A stretch of 64,000 nucleotides of DNA from Microbacteriaceae bacterium PS02070 (GTDB lineage: Bacteria > Actinomycetota > Actinomycetes > Actinomycetales > Microbacteriaceae), in contig JASCPE010000001.1 in the NCBI GenBank assembly GCA_029959865.1, positions 785,948 to 849,947 on the forward strand. Reading direction: 5' to 3'. This document shows positions 26,460 to 35,114 of this stretch, piece by piece. Every line of letters starts with the position of its first letter. The first letter of the stretch is position 1. The position numbers were made by a program, and so were the translations under genes. Below the pieces are notes generated by a model, which saw nothing but the letters and a program-made list of their open reading frames with translations, made no database searches and was not told the DNA's origin.

Positions 26460-28445
26460 TCACCCGCCGGAGCGCAGGGCCGCCAGAGCCACCGCGAGGG
26501 CGTACGAACGGGTCAGCCCATCGTCGACCGTTGTCGCATCGGTGAAGTAGTCGACGGCGTCCTGCGCCGCGGCCGTGTCTACCAGGGCCGCGTACAACCG
26601 CACATACTCATGCAGAGCGCCGTCCGGCGCGGTAGCGAGCGCTGCTTCCGTGGCCGGGAGCACAGTGTCCGGGTCGAATTCAAGTGCGACGGTGCTCGGG
26701 GCCATCGGAATGAGGAGGATTCCGAGCTTCGCGGTGGGTACGTCTGAGAACCAGGTGGCGTAGTCGAGCTTGCCGCCCCAGACCAATGACACGATCGGTG
26801 CTTGGTATGCGCTGTCGGCCAGATCCGGCGCCCACCATTGCGAGCGCGCCGATGCCGTCTCGGCCGACAACATCCATTCCGCGTTGGCGGCGAGGGTCTC
26901 GTCTCCGATGACGTCGGCCCAGAGTTTCGTGCCTGCCCACGCCATGAGAGATTCAGACACCGACTCCTGGTTGTTCCCGTCGCCGAACGGGGAGTAGCCG
27001 GACGCCCAACTGTGTCCCCAGTACGGGTCGAACTGACGGTTGCGGGGGATGCGGTCGACGGCCGTGGGGGAGGCGATGTCCGCGACGTACGCGTTGATGA
27101 CCGGCGCGATTTCGTCGCGGAGGTCGGGGTTGGACTCAGCCAGCACGGCTGCGGCGTAAATGAGGTAGCCGTAGTGGAAGTGGTGGTCGTTGTATTCGTC
27201 AGACCCGAAGGACGGCGCCTGAGCGATGTAGCCGCCGTAGGTCATGTCCTTCTGCAGGCACCGCTCTGTTCGCGTCTCGCACCCTGCCGGATCGGTCCAG
27301 AGCCGAATCTGCTCGGTGAGGAGTTCGCGCAGCGTCGCCGCATTCTCCTCGTCACCAATCTGTTCCGCGATCTCCAGGAGGGCTGCCGCGCGGTAGAGGC
27401 CCTTTCCGCCGAAGTAGGAATCGCCCGGCCACGAGGAGGGATCCGCGAGCGTCTCCGTGTCCGCGGTGATGCTCGCGGTCAGCAGTTCCTCGTCCTCCGG
27501 GGTGAGTCCCGAAAGATTGAGCTGAGACGTCGCTTCGACACGAGGCGTCTCCCAGCTCACGGAGGTGTCGAAGCAGGCGGGAGCATCGCCGTACAGCGTG
27601 CCGTAGCCGGCGAGGTCGCATCCGCTGGCGACCGTCGCAGGAGGGACGATGAGGGTGGGCTCGTCCGCATAGGTCAGGGTCGTCGTGACGGTGTCCGAGG
27701 TCGTCGTCGAAGACGCCACCACGTCGGACAGGCCCGCACCGAACCACTGAGCGGCATCTGCGACGTCCGTTCCCTCGGGCGCGGCGAACAGGCGCACCGA
27801 TGACCCGGCAGGGACGGTGAGAGTCCCTCCGTCGTATTGCGCTTCGACGCCGTTGATACCCCAGCGCGCGGCGCCGTCGAGACTCCAGCCGCCAGCGATC
27901 TCGGTGAGCGGGAGAGGGAGTGCGAGGTCCGCGTCCACCGCGCTGATCTCGACCGCCGGCCACCCCTGAGCGATCCGCACGTCGACACTGCCGCCCTCAG
28001 TGGCGGCTGTCATCGTGACCGAGGCGTCGTCGAACGCGCTCACCGTCATGGCACCTGCGCCGAGGTCCACGGCGACGTCCACGACGGCCGAGCCGAAGAC
28101 GGTGGTCTCGGTTGCAGAGATGGCAGGTACGCCGACGCCGAACCCCTCGTCCTGCCATTGGAAGCTCAAGGGCGACGGAAAGACCGGTTGAGGGGTGTCG
28201 TTGAACACCAGCCCTGAGAACCACTTACCCGTCGGGGTGGGTAGGCCGTCCGCCAGTCGGGTTGTGACCGGGGCAGCGACGGCAGCCTCCGGGATCTCGG
28301 TGCTGATGTTCGAGAGAAAGGCCGCAGCACCGGACGGCGCCGCCGTCGGAGTCTCGGGGGAGCCCTGGTCGCCGACACATCCGCTGAGCATGAGTACGGA
28401 TGCGAATGCGATGCCGAAGGTGAGGGGCGTGATGCGTCGCGTCAT
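26460..28445 (-). CDS. GH81 endo-beta-1,3-glucanase lipoprotein
   Basis: 661 residues from the ATG at 28445 (ATGA overlap with the HlyD-like gene). Lipoprotein signal with lipobox LSGC near residue 23. Glycoside hydrolase family 81 features: an N-terminal beta-sandwich beginning TGKWFSGLVFND, then the catalytic (alpha/alpha) region with DEYNDHHFHYGY (about 415) and GHSWASGY...GNNQESVSE (about 475-490). GH81 enzymes cut beta-1,3-glucans internally. As the last gene of a synthase operon and tethered to the cell surface, it may trim or release the polymer made by the GT2 synthase, as BcsZ does for cellulose; an independent feeding or antifungal role is the alternative. Confidence 0.88.
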   Translation of the reverse strand: MTRRITPLTFGIAFASVLMLSGCVGDQGSPETPTAAPSGAAAFLSNISTEIPEAAVAAPVTTRLADGLPTPTGKWFSGLVFNDTPQPVFPSPLSFQWQDEGFGVGVPAISATETTVFGSAVVDVAVDLGAGAMTVSAFDDASVTMTAATEGGSVDVRIAQGWPAVEISAVDADLALPLPLTEIAGGWSLDGAARWGINGVEAQYDGGTLTVPAGSSVRLFAAPEGTDVADAAQWFGAGLSDVVASSTTTSDTVTTTLTYADEPTLIVPPATVASGCDLAGYGTLYGDAPACFDTSVSWETPRVEATSQLNLSGLTPEDEELLTASITADTETLADPSSWPGDSYFGGKGLYRAAALLEIAEQIGDEENAATLRELLTEQIRLWTDPAGCETRTERCLQKDMTYGGYIAQAPSFGSDEYNDHHFHYGYLIYAAAVLAESNPDLRDEIAPVINAYVADIASPTAVDRIPRNRQFDPYWGHSWASGYSPFGDGNNQESVSESLMAWAGTKLWADVIGDETLAANAEWMLSAETASARSQWWAPDLADSAYQAPIVSLVWGGKLDYATWFSDVPTAKLGILLIPMAPSTVALEFDPDTVLPATEAALATAPDGALHEYVRLYAALVDTAAAQDAVDYFTDATTVDDGLTRSYALAVALAALRSGG

Positions 28446-29173
28446 CTGAGTCCGATCTTTCGTAGGAAGTCCTCGCCCGCATCCGCGACGCCCGCGAACA
28501 CGCCGTCGTCGCGCAGTGACACCGTCACCTCCACCGGGCTTCCGGGGACCACCCCACTGGTCCACGCGCGCGCCAGGAGCGGAACGCTGTCGACGGTGAT
28601 CTCTGCGTTCGCAATGCCCTGCACTGTACTGACGTTGACCTGGTCGACAACTGCCGCAAGGCGAGAGCCGTCCGGGAGCAACACCTCGGCGTCCGCACCG
28701 GATTCCAGGCGTCCGAAGTCGCGGCGGGTCATCTCCAGTTCGGCGTCGACGGTGAGCGACCTCGGGTCGTAGAGCGACCCGAGCACCGTACCGTCCTTGA
28801 CGTATCCGCCGGGCTGCGTGTCCACCGTCGCGACGTACCCGTCCACGGTGGCCCGGATCACGAGGTTCTCGTTCTCGTCCATGGCCTCGGCGAGTGATTC
28901 GTCGGCAAGCCCATCGGCGATGTCGCGTCGCAGACGCGGGCTATCGATCACGAAAAGCACGTCCCCCGCCGAGACCTCGTCGCCCGGACGTCGGTCGGCG
29001 GTCACGACAGTACCGCCGTAGTCGGTGCCGACGGAGTACTCGGTTGCGCTGATCGCGGCGCTCGTGGAGAGGGAGCGCGCTTGCCGCTGGGTGAACACGA
29101 ACGTCCCCCCAGCCACGATCGCCAAGATGACGATGAGCCCCAGTCCGAGCTTGAGCCGGTTCATCCACGTCAT
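28442..29173 (-). CDS. HlyD/BgsB-like membrane fusion protein
   Basis: 243 residues from the ATG at 29173, which overlaps the GT2 stop. One N-terminal membrane segment (about 6-28), then a split biotinyl-lipoyl hairpin (YGGTVVTADRRPGDEVSAGDVLFVIDSP and ATVDGYVATVDTQPGGYV) and a beta-barrel part (ADAEVLLPDGSRLAAVVDQV). The helical hairpin is very short. Such proteins accompany glycan synthases (BgsB with BgsA, Alg44 with Alg8) and probably guide the nascent chain outward. Here it lies between the synthase and the glucanase. Confidence 0.85.
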   Translation of the reverse strand: MTWMNRLKLGLGLIVILAIVAGGTFVFTQRQARSLSTSAAISATEYSVGTDYGGTVVTADRRPGDEVSAGDVLFVIDSPRLRRDIADGLADESLAEAMDENENLVIRATVDGYVATVDTQPGGYVKDGTVLGSLYDPRSLTVDAELEMTRRDFGRLESGADAEVLLPDGSRLAAVVDQVNVSTVQGIANAEITVDSVPLLARAWTSGVVPGSPVEVTVSLRDDGVFAGVADAGEDFLRKIGLR

Positions 29174-30975
29174 GGGGTCACGTCCTGTTCCTGACGAGCA
29201 TCCGCGAGCGTCGCCGTCAACGGGGCTCGTTCGCGGGAACGTCGTGTGAGGAGGCCATCGTCTGCGGCGGGCAGAGTGACCACGGGTGGGGAGACCGCCG
29301 GTGTCGGAGGCGCGAGGGTGGGTCGGGCGACGATCGTGCGTGGCGCGGTGTCGAGGTTCAGTGTTCCGCGATCGGGGGCGAGGGCGCGCGGGCGCGAAGG
29401 ATGCTGCTCCCGCCAGGCGGCGAAGAGGAACAGGGCGAGGATGCCGGTGTTCAGCACGTTCCACACCGTCGCGATCGTCGCGACACCGTTGCCGACATCA
29501 CGCACGATGGCGACGACGCTCGTGAGCGCGAGAAAGACGAACGTGACGATCTGCGGGATGACGAAGTTCCACGGCGAGTTGCGGCCGCGAGACGCACCGG
29601 TGACGTGCCAGCCTTCGTCTTTGCCGGAGAGCACATTCCACAGTGCCTTCGTGTAGATGGGGAAGGAGGCGGTCGCAAGTGTCAGCGTCTCCCAGCGGAA
29701 GGACCCCATCACGAACCAGGCGAGCAAAATCTGCATCAGGTAGAACCCGGAGTAGAACAAGGCCCATTGCCACAGCGGCATATCCATGCTGATCGGTCGC
29801 AGGTCGAAGAAGATCTCCAGCGGCGGCACCATCAGCAGCAGAAGCGGGCAGATGCCGGTCAGATAGAACGTCGCCGTGACGAGGTACTGGAGGCGCTGGT
29901 CCGGCGTCAGACGGAGCTTGCGGCTGAGCGGAAAACTCGTCAGGAGGATCTCGAACCCTCCGGATGCCCACCGCAGCTGCTGCTTGCTATACGCCTCCAC
30001 CGTCTCCGGAGCGTCTCCGATCGCCAGGACGTCGGGAATGTAGATCGAGCGCCAGCCCTGGTCGTGCAGACGAAGCGATGTCCAGACGTCTTCCGACTTC
30101 GAGTCGGTGTACATGCCGCCGATCGAGTCGATGGCGGTGCGGCGAAACAGAACGTTCGTGCCCACGCAGAAGGCGGCGTTGAAGCGGTTCCGGCCCGGCT
30201 GGACGAATCGGTAGAACATGGCCTGCATGTAGGCGGCGCCGCGGGCAATGACCGTATCGAGGTTGCCGTATCGCTGCGGCGTTTGAACGAAGGCGACGGT
30301 CTCGTCGATCATGAACGGCAGGGTCTCGCGGAGGAAGTTCGGCTCGGGCACGAAGTCCGCGTCGAAGATCGCGAAGAAGTCGCCGCGAGTGATCGTCAGC
30401 GCGTGGTTCACATTGCCGGCTTTGGCCCCGCCGCTGCTCAGCCGACGGATGTAACCGACGCCGAGCAAGGCGGCCAGCTCCCGAACGTCGTCTGAGCGGC
30501 CGTCGTCGAGGATCCATGTGGTGTGGGGTCCGTCCATGGCACGCGCAGCCTCAGCGGTGCGACGGATGGTTTCCAGCGGTTCGCCATAGACCGTGATGAG
30601 CACGTCGACGCAGACGGGACGTCCCCCGAGCGTGAAGGGTTGGGGGACGTGCTGATCGGCGGGAAAGAGCGCCTGCTGCGCGGCGAAGTAGGCGAAGTCA
30701 CGCGGCCCCGGCCCCGCCGACAGGATCGTCCACATCGAGAGGAGCGCCTGCGCCACGAGGATTGTCTCGGCAGTGATCACCAGGATGTACGGCAAGAGGT
30801 CGCCTCGCGCATCCGGGCGAAGCAGGTACCACGCGTACGCGAGGATTCCGAGCGTCGCGATGATCGTGATGAGCACGAGGACGGGCGAGGCCGTATGCGC
30901 CTCGCGGGACAGCCTGCGCTGTCGGTCCGTCAACTGCTGTTGGCGTTCTCGTTGGCGTTCCCTGTTATCGCCCAT
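29170..30975 (-). CDS. Processive GT2 glycan synthase (cellulose/beta-glucan synthase-like)
   Basis: About 601 residues from the ATG at 30975; in-frame ATGs at 30996 and 31029 are alternatives. Two N-terminal and about five C-terminal membrane segments surround a GT-A domain with the full processive set: DDG at 157-159, DAD at 205-207, SED at 294-296 and QQLRW at 332-336. It should polymerise a UDP-sugar, probably UDP-glucose, and export the chain. No PilZ domain is visible in the C-terminus, so direct cyclic-di-GMP control is unlikely. First gene of a coupled operon with an HlyD-like protein and a beta-1,3-glucanase, which points to a beta-1,3-containing glucan. Confidence 0.88.
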   Translation of the reverse strand: MGDNRERQRERQQQLTDRQRRLSREAHTASPVLVLITIIATLGILAYAWYLLRPDARGDLLPYILVITAETILVAQALLSMWTILSAGPGPRDFAYFAAQQALFPADQHVPQPFTLGGRPVCVDVLITVYGEPLETIRRTAEAARAMDGPHTTWILDDGRSDDVRELAALLGVGYIRRLSSGGAKAGNVNHALTITRGDFFAIFDADFVPEPNFLRETLPFMIDETVAFVQTPQRYGNLDTVIARGAAYMQAMFYRFVQPGRNRFNAAFCVGTNVLFRRTAIDSIGGMYTDSKSEDVWTSLRLHDQGWRSIYIPDVLAIGDAPETVEAYSKQQLRWASGGFEILLTSFPLSRKLRLTPDQRLQYLVTATFYLTGICPLLLLMVPPLEIFFDLRPISMDMPLWQWALFYSGFYLMQILLAWFVMGSFRWETLTLATASFPIYTKALWNVLSGKDEGWHVTGASRGRNSPWNFVIPQIVTFVFLALTSVVAIVRDVGNGVATIATVWNVLNTGILALFLFAAWREQHPSRPRALAPDRGTLNLDTAPRTIVARPTLAPPTPAVSPPVVTLPAADDGLLTRRSRERAPLTATLADARQEQDVTP

Positions 30976-31222
30976 GGCCCGATCCCCAGATTTCATCGGG
31001 ACCGCCCCCCAAGGCGATCCCATCCCCATGACCGCGACGCTGGAGCCGACCTGGCATCAGGAGAGCACGCGGGTGTGTCCGTGAGGTTAACGATGCCTGG
31101 GGAGGTTCTGGGGGAATGAACCCGCCCGCCCGCCGCACGCCTCCGCGAGCGCGCGGAATCCGGCGGGTAGACTCGGCCCCGCTCCCGCCACGCCCAGCGG
31201 AGCAGATAGGCAACCGCACCCC

Positions 31223-32419
31223 GTGACTGACTCCGATAATCCGCGTTCCGACGCGCCGTTGACGATCCTGATGGCGGCCGATACCTTCGCACCGGACGTC
31301 AATGGAGCGGCGCGGTTCGCCGAGCGACTTTCCGCGGGTCTCGCTGCCCGCGGGCATGATGTCCACGTGGCGACTCCCAGCGTCGGCCACCGGAACGGGG
31401 GCACCTTCCAGGAAGTCATCGAAGGTCAGACGATCACCGTGCATCGCCTTCCCGCGGTGAGGTGGTACCCGCACGACTGGCTGCGGTTCGTGTGGCCGTG
31501 GCGCGCCAAGCACTATGCGCGCAAGCTGCTCGACGAGATCCCCGCCGACGTCGTCCACAGTCAGTCGCACATCGTGATCGGTCGCGGGCTCACCCGCATC
31601 GCCACGAGGCGAGGGATTCCTGTGGTGGCCACCAACCACGTCATGGCCGAGAACATCCTCGATTTCACGACTCTGCCGCCGTTGCTGGACAAGCTGGTCG
31701 TCAAGCTCGCGTGGGACGACGCGAAGCGCACCTTCGACATGTCGCGGGCGGTCACGACCCCGACGCGTAAAGCTGCGGAGTTCCTTGAGAACACGATCGA
31801 CATCTCGGGGGTCATTCCGATCAGCTGCGGTATCGATAAGAAGAACTACACGCCGAATCTCGAGCCGCGCCCGCACTCGCGCGTTCTGTTCGTCGGTCGA
31901 CTCACGACCGAGAAGCATGTCGAGGTGACACTGCAGGCCATCGCCGCGCTCACCCCGGAACTCGACCTCAGCTTCGACATCGTTGGTGGCGGTGACCAGC
32001 GAAAGAATCTGGAGCAGTGGACGCAGAAGCTCGGTTTGCAGGATCGGGTGCGCTTCCACGGGCGAGTGTCGGAGGAGGAGTTGCGCGCGGCCTACACTCG
32101 GGCGGATGTCTTCGTGATCGCTTCGATCGCCGAGCTCCAGTCCATCGCGACGATGGAGGCGATGGCATCCGGGCTTCCCGTCATCGGAGCGAACGCCGTC
32201 GCGCTCCCGCACCTCGTGCACGATGGCGAGAATGGCTATCTGTTCGAGCCGGGCGACGTCGATGACCTCGCGGACAAGCTGCGTCGGGTCCTGACAGCAC
32301 CTCCGGAGGAGTATCTCGCGATGCAGGAGGCGTCACTCAAGGGCGTCGAGATCCACGACATCGAGCGCACCCTGGATGTCTTCGAGAAGCTGTACCGCGG
32401 CGAGCCGGTGGGGCAGTGA
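31223..32419 (+). CDS. GT4 family glycosyltransferase
   Basis: 398 residues, GT-B fold. N-terminal MAADTFAPDVNGAARFAERL glycine-rich acceptor region; donor-binding C-terminus with RVLFVGRLTTEKHVE, GGGDQRKNLEQW and the EX7E motif in AELQSIATMEAMASGLPVIG. It resembles actinobacterial glycosyltransferases acting on mannolipids or diacylglycerol, transferring a nucleotide-activated hexose. Start at the GTG in CCCCGTGACT is weakly supported. It is followed after 1 base by a second GT4 gene, so the two may act in sequence. Divergent from the GT2 synthase operon. Confidence 0.88.
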   Translation: MTDSDNPRSDAPLTILMAADTFAPDVNGAARFAERLSAGLAARGHDVHVATPSVGHRNGGTFQEVIEGQTITVHRLPAVRWYPHDWLRFVWPWRAKHYARKLLDEIPADVVHSQSHIVIGRGLTRIATRRGIPVVATNHVMAENILDFTTLPPLLDKLVVKLAWDDAKRTFDMSRAVTTPTRKAAEFLENTIDISGVIPISCGIDKKNYTPNLEPRPHSRVLFVGRLTTEKHVEVTLQAIAALTPELDLSFDIVGGGDQRKNLEQWTQKLGLQDRVRFHGRVSEEELRAAYTRADVFVIASIAELQSIATMEAMASGLPVIGANAVALPHLVHDGENGYLFEPGDVDDLADKLRRVLTAPPEEYLAMQEASLKGVEIHDIERTLDVFEKLYRGEPVGQ

Positions 32420-32420
32420 C

Positions 32421-33578
32421 ATGCGACTCTTCTTCGACGCGCGTTACATCCGCACCGACTTCCATGATGGGATCAGCCGGTTCAGCACCGAACTGGCACA
32501 TGCCGTGGAGGAGGAGGCGGCGGTGCGGGGCATCGACGTCACCTACCTGATCTGCGATCCGGCGCAGCGCAGCCATCTGCCAGACGGGGCTCAGGCGCGG
32601 CGCATGCACGCGCCCACGTCGTGGAAGGAGCCGTTCAGTGCGCTTCTCCTCAATCGCCGCACGCCCGACGTCGTCTTTTCGCCGATGCAGACGATCGGCT
32701 CGTTCGGGCGGAGGTTTCACCTCATCCTGACGTTGCATGACACGATCTACTACCGTCACCGCACGCCGCCGCATGATCTCCCGTGGCCGATCCGACTCGG
32801 CTGGAGGCTCTTCCATCTCTCGCCGATCCCGCAGCGGATCACCCTGAACGCCGCCGACATTGTCGCTACGGTCAGCGAGACCAGCAAGCGGCAGTTCGCG
32901 AAGATGCGATTGACCAAGCGGCCCATCATCGTCGTGCCGAACGCGCCCCGCAACCTCTCCGCATTGCTCCCCGAGGGAGAGGCGGTGCGGGCCGAGAAGT
33001 CCCGCAACCTCATCTATATGGGGTCGTTCATGCCGTACAAGAACGTCGAGACCCTTGTGCGAGCGATGCGCTCCCTCCCCGGGCGGACCCTTCATCTCCT
33101 TTCGCGTATCTCACCGGAGCGGCGACGAGACCTGACAGCCGTCGCGCCAGCGGGCGCCGAGGTGGTTCACGAAGGAATGTCCGACGGGGAATACGCGGCG
33201 GCGCGCGCGCCGGAATCGTCCATCGTCTTCCACGACGGGGTCACCGACGCCGAGTACGCGGCGCTCCTGGCAGATGATGCCGTGCTCGTCACCGCCAGCC
33301 TCGATGAGGGGTACGGCCTGCCCATCGCCGAGGCGCTCGCGATGGGCGTGCCTGCCGTTGTCAGTGATGCTGAGATCTTCCACGAGGTCGCCGGCGGCGG
33401 CGCCCTCTACGCCCCTGCCCGCGACGCGGATGGGTTCGCGCGCGCGATCAAGACCCTCGCCGATCCTGCCGTGCGTGCGCGGGTCGTCGACGTCGGCCGC
33501 GCGCACATCCGCGGATACTCATGGCAGCGCTCAGCCGAGGTGCTGCTGGATGCGGTGGCACAGTTGGGGCGGCGCTGA
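32421..33578 (+). CDS. GT4 family glycosyltransferase (mannosyltransferase-like)
   Basis: 385 residues from the ATG at 32421, one base after the preceding stop. MRLFFDARYIRTDFHDGISRF at the N-terminus and a C-terminal donor site with MGSFMPYKNVETLVRAM and ASLDEGYGLPIAEALAMGVP (EX7E). Typical of mannosyltransferases that extend a glycolipid or surface glycan; donor and acceptor are not clear from sequence. Same transcript as the upstream GT4 and probably the two small proteins downstream. Confidence 0.87.
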   Translation: MRLFFDARYIRTDFHDGISRFSTELAHAVEEEAAVRGIDVTYLICDPAQRSHLPDGAQARRMHAPTSWKEPFSALLLNRRTPDVVFSPMQTIGSFGRRFHLILTLHDTIYYRHRTPPHDLPWPIRLGWRLFHLSPIPQRITLNAADIVATVSETSKRQFAKMRLTKRPIIVVPNAPRNLSALLPEGEAVRAEKSRNLIYMGSFMPYKNVETLVRAMRSLPGRTLHLLSRISPERRRDLTAVAPAGAEVVHEGMSDGEYAAARAPESSIVFHDGVTDAEYAALLADDAVLVTASLDEGYGLPIAEALAMGVPAVVSDAEIFHEVAGGGALYAPARDADGFARAIKTLADPAVRARVVDVGRAHIRGYSWQRSAEVLLDAVAQLGRR

Positions 33579-33584
33579 GGAGCC

Positions 33585-34220
33585 ATGACCGAGGGTCGTG
33601 CCGGCCGTGGCATCTACGTCGAGACGCTCATCGACGCAGATCTCGAGACGCTGTGGCAGGCGACACAGGACCCGGCCCTGCACGCGCGGTGGGATCTCCG
33701 GTTCTCCCGCATCGTGCCGACGGGTGAGCGGGACGGCGCGCAGATGTTTCGATACGAGCGATCGGTCTGGCTCCATACCGTCCACGGAGTGGGCGTGAGC
33801 ATCGGTGAGTCGCAGGGTGCGGACGGGGCGCGGACATCAGCGCTGCGCTTTTCCACCGACGACAAGCTCTCACCGCTTCGCGAGGGGCGCGGCTACTGGC
33901 GGTATATCCCGGGGCCGCGGGGCGTGCGGTTCATCACCGGTTACGACTATCGGCCGGGGTTCGGAATCTTGGATGTGATTGTGCGTCCGTTGGTCGGCTG
34001 GGCGACGGCATGGAGCTTTGACCGGCTGCGCATCTGGCTCGAGCGCGGTGAAGCGCCGGAGCAATGGCCGCTGCGCAGTGTCCTGTGGGTGTGGCGTGCG
34101 GACAGGCCCCGCGCCGCGCGGTGCGTGCGGGCTCCCCGCGGCGGCCGGCGTCGCGCAGACCATCTGCAGGGCGCGCCTGCCACCCTTTCTGCCCTGCCGC
34201 ACCCGGGGCGAGTGCTGTGA
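33585..34220 (+). CDS. SRPBCC-like protein
   Basis: 211 residues, 6 bases after the GT4 gene. GIYVETLIDADLETLWQATQDP is the opening of a START/SRPBCC (polyketide cyclase-like) ligand-binding fold; GRGYWRYIPGPRGVRFITGY continues it. The C-terminus after about residue 165 is Arg/Pro-rich. No catalytic residue assignable; may bind a lipid. It overlaps the next gene by GTGA, and the pair SRPBCC plus DUF4166 suggests a common pathway with the two glycosyltransferases. Confidence 0.72.
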   Translation: MTEGRAGRGIYVETLIDADLETLWQATQDPALHARWDLRFSRIVPTGERDGAQMFRYERSVWLHTVHGVGVSIGESQGADGARTSALRFSTDDKLSPLREGRGYWRYIPGPRGVRFITGYDYRPGFGILDVIVRPLVGWATAWSFDRLRIWLERGEAPEQWPLRSVLWVWRADRPRAARCVRAPRGGRRRADHLQGAPATLSALPHPGRVL

Positions 34221-34885
34221 CATCGATCTTCCAGCGTGCGATGGGCGCCGAGTTCGAGCGGCTCCACCCGATGATGCAGCGCCGCTTCGGTGTCGGCTTG
34301 GATGCGGGCGAGGCGTGTGTGGGTCGAGGTGTCATGTCTTCGATTCGGCGAGGACCCTGGTGGACCATCCCCTTCCTGCAGATCGGCCGGCTCCGCAACA
34401 TCCTCGTGCCGGACGTGGGGACGGATGTGCCCTTCACCGTGTCCAACTTCCCGTACCGCGATCCGCTGGGCCGCGAGACGGTGACCTTCGTCCGCGAGTA
34501 TGTGATCGGACGCAAGCGTCGTCGGTTCGACGCGACGATGATCCTCGTGGGCCACACAATCGTGGACTACCTCGGGACCCATCAGCATTTGGCGGTCGAT
34601 CTCGACCTCCACGTCGACGACCGGGGCGGTCTTGTGCTCACGTCCGACGCGCAGCGATTCCACGAGGGAAGGATCTCGTTTTGCTTTCCCATGCTCTTCA
34701 GCGGGCGCGCGAGGCTGACCGAATGGTTCGACGATGCAGATGGCAGGTTCCACGTCGACTTGGAGGTCCGGAACAGGGTGTTCGGTTTCCTCTTCGGGTA
34801 CCGAGGCGAGTTCACGTGCGAGTGGACCCCCGCCACGGACGCGCCAGACCGACTCAAACCCGTGCGTCACGAGCGCCGGGTCTGA
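34217..34885 (+). CDS. DUF4166-like protein
   Basis: 222 residues from the GTG at 34217 that overlaps the preceding TGA. The order FQRAMGAEFERLHPMMQRRFG, RRGPWWTIPFLQIG, NFPYRDPLGRETVTFVREY and FPMLFSGRARLTEWFDD fits DUF4166 proteins. No membrane segment; function unknown. Last gene of the plus-strand cluster that starts with the two glycosyltransferases. Its 3' end overlaps the small convergent membrane protein gene by 32 bases. Confidence 0.78.
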   Translation: MTSIFQRAMGAEFERLHPMMQRRFGVGLDAGEACVGRGVMSSIRRGPWWTIPFLQIGRLRNILVPDVGTDVPFTVSNFPYRDPLGRETVTFVREYVIGRKRRRFDATMILVGHTIVDYLGTHQHLAVDLDLHVDDRGGLVLTSDAQRFHEGRISFCFPMLFSGRARLTEWFDDADGRFHVDLEVRNRVFGFLFGYRGEFTCEWTPATDAPDRLKPVRHERRV

Positions 34886-35027
34886 CCGGGTCGTGGTCGT
34901 CGGGTGGCGCGGGAATGCGTCGGATGTCGAGGGGTTCGGGGCGGTACCCGTCGCGGACGACGACGATGCCGGTGGCAATAACGCCGAGGGCGGCGAGGCC
35001 GCCCAGGGTGAGGATGAGAAGTATCAT
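34854..35027 (-). CDS. Small single-span membrane protein
   Basis: 57 residues: one N-terminal membrane segment (MILLILTLGGLAALGVIATG) and a polar tail rich in Pro, Asp and Arg. No family recognised. The ATG lies 7 bases after TAGCGT (plus 35035-35040), so it is probably leaderless. Its start codon lies inside the left arm of the 73-bp palindrome, so it should be controlled together with the divergent AraC-type gene. Confidence 0.65.
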   Translation of the reverse strand: MILLILTLGGLAALGVIATGIVVVRDGYRPEPLDIRRIPAPPDDHDPVRPGARDARV

Positions 35028-35099
35028 GGCAGAAACGCTACGATGAGAGCCTCGCTGCCATAAGTGGCAGAGGGGACGCCTATCGTAGGATTTCTGCCA
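35027..35099. promoter_or_regulatory. 73-bp symmetric operator covering divergent promoters
   Basis: Outer arms at 35027-35044 and 35082-35099 match as inverted repeats in 16 of 18 positions (TGGCAGAAA and CTACGAT are the conserved blocks). A central palindrome CTGCCA-TAAG-TGGCAG occupies 35055-35070. All elements are centred at about 35063. Each outer arm contains a -10-like box reading outward (TAGCGT to the left, TAGGAT at 35086-35091 to the right), and the central palindrome lies over both expected -35 regions. Confidence 0.85.
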
Positions 35100-35114
35100 C
35101 ACGGAAGGAGCGAC

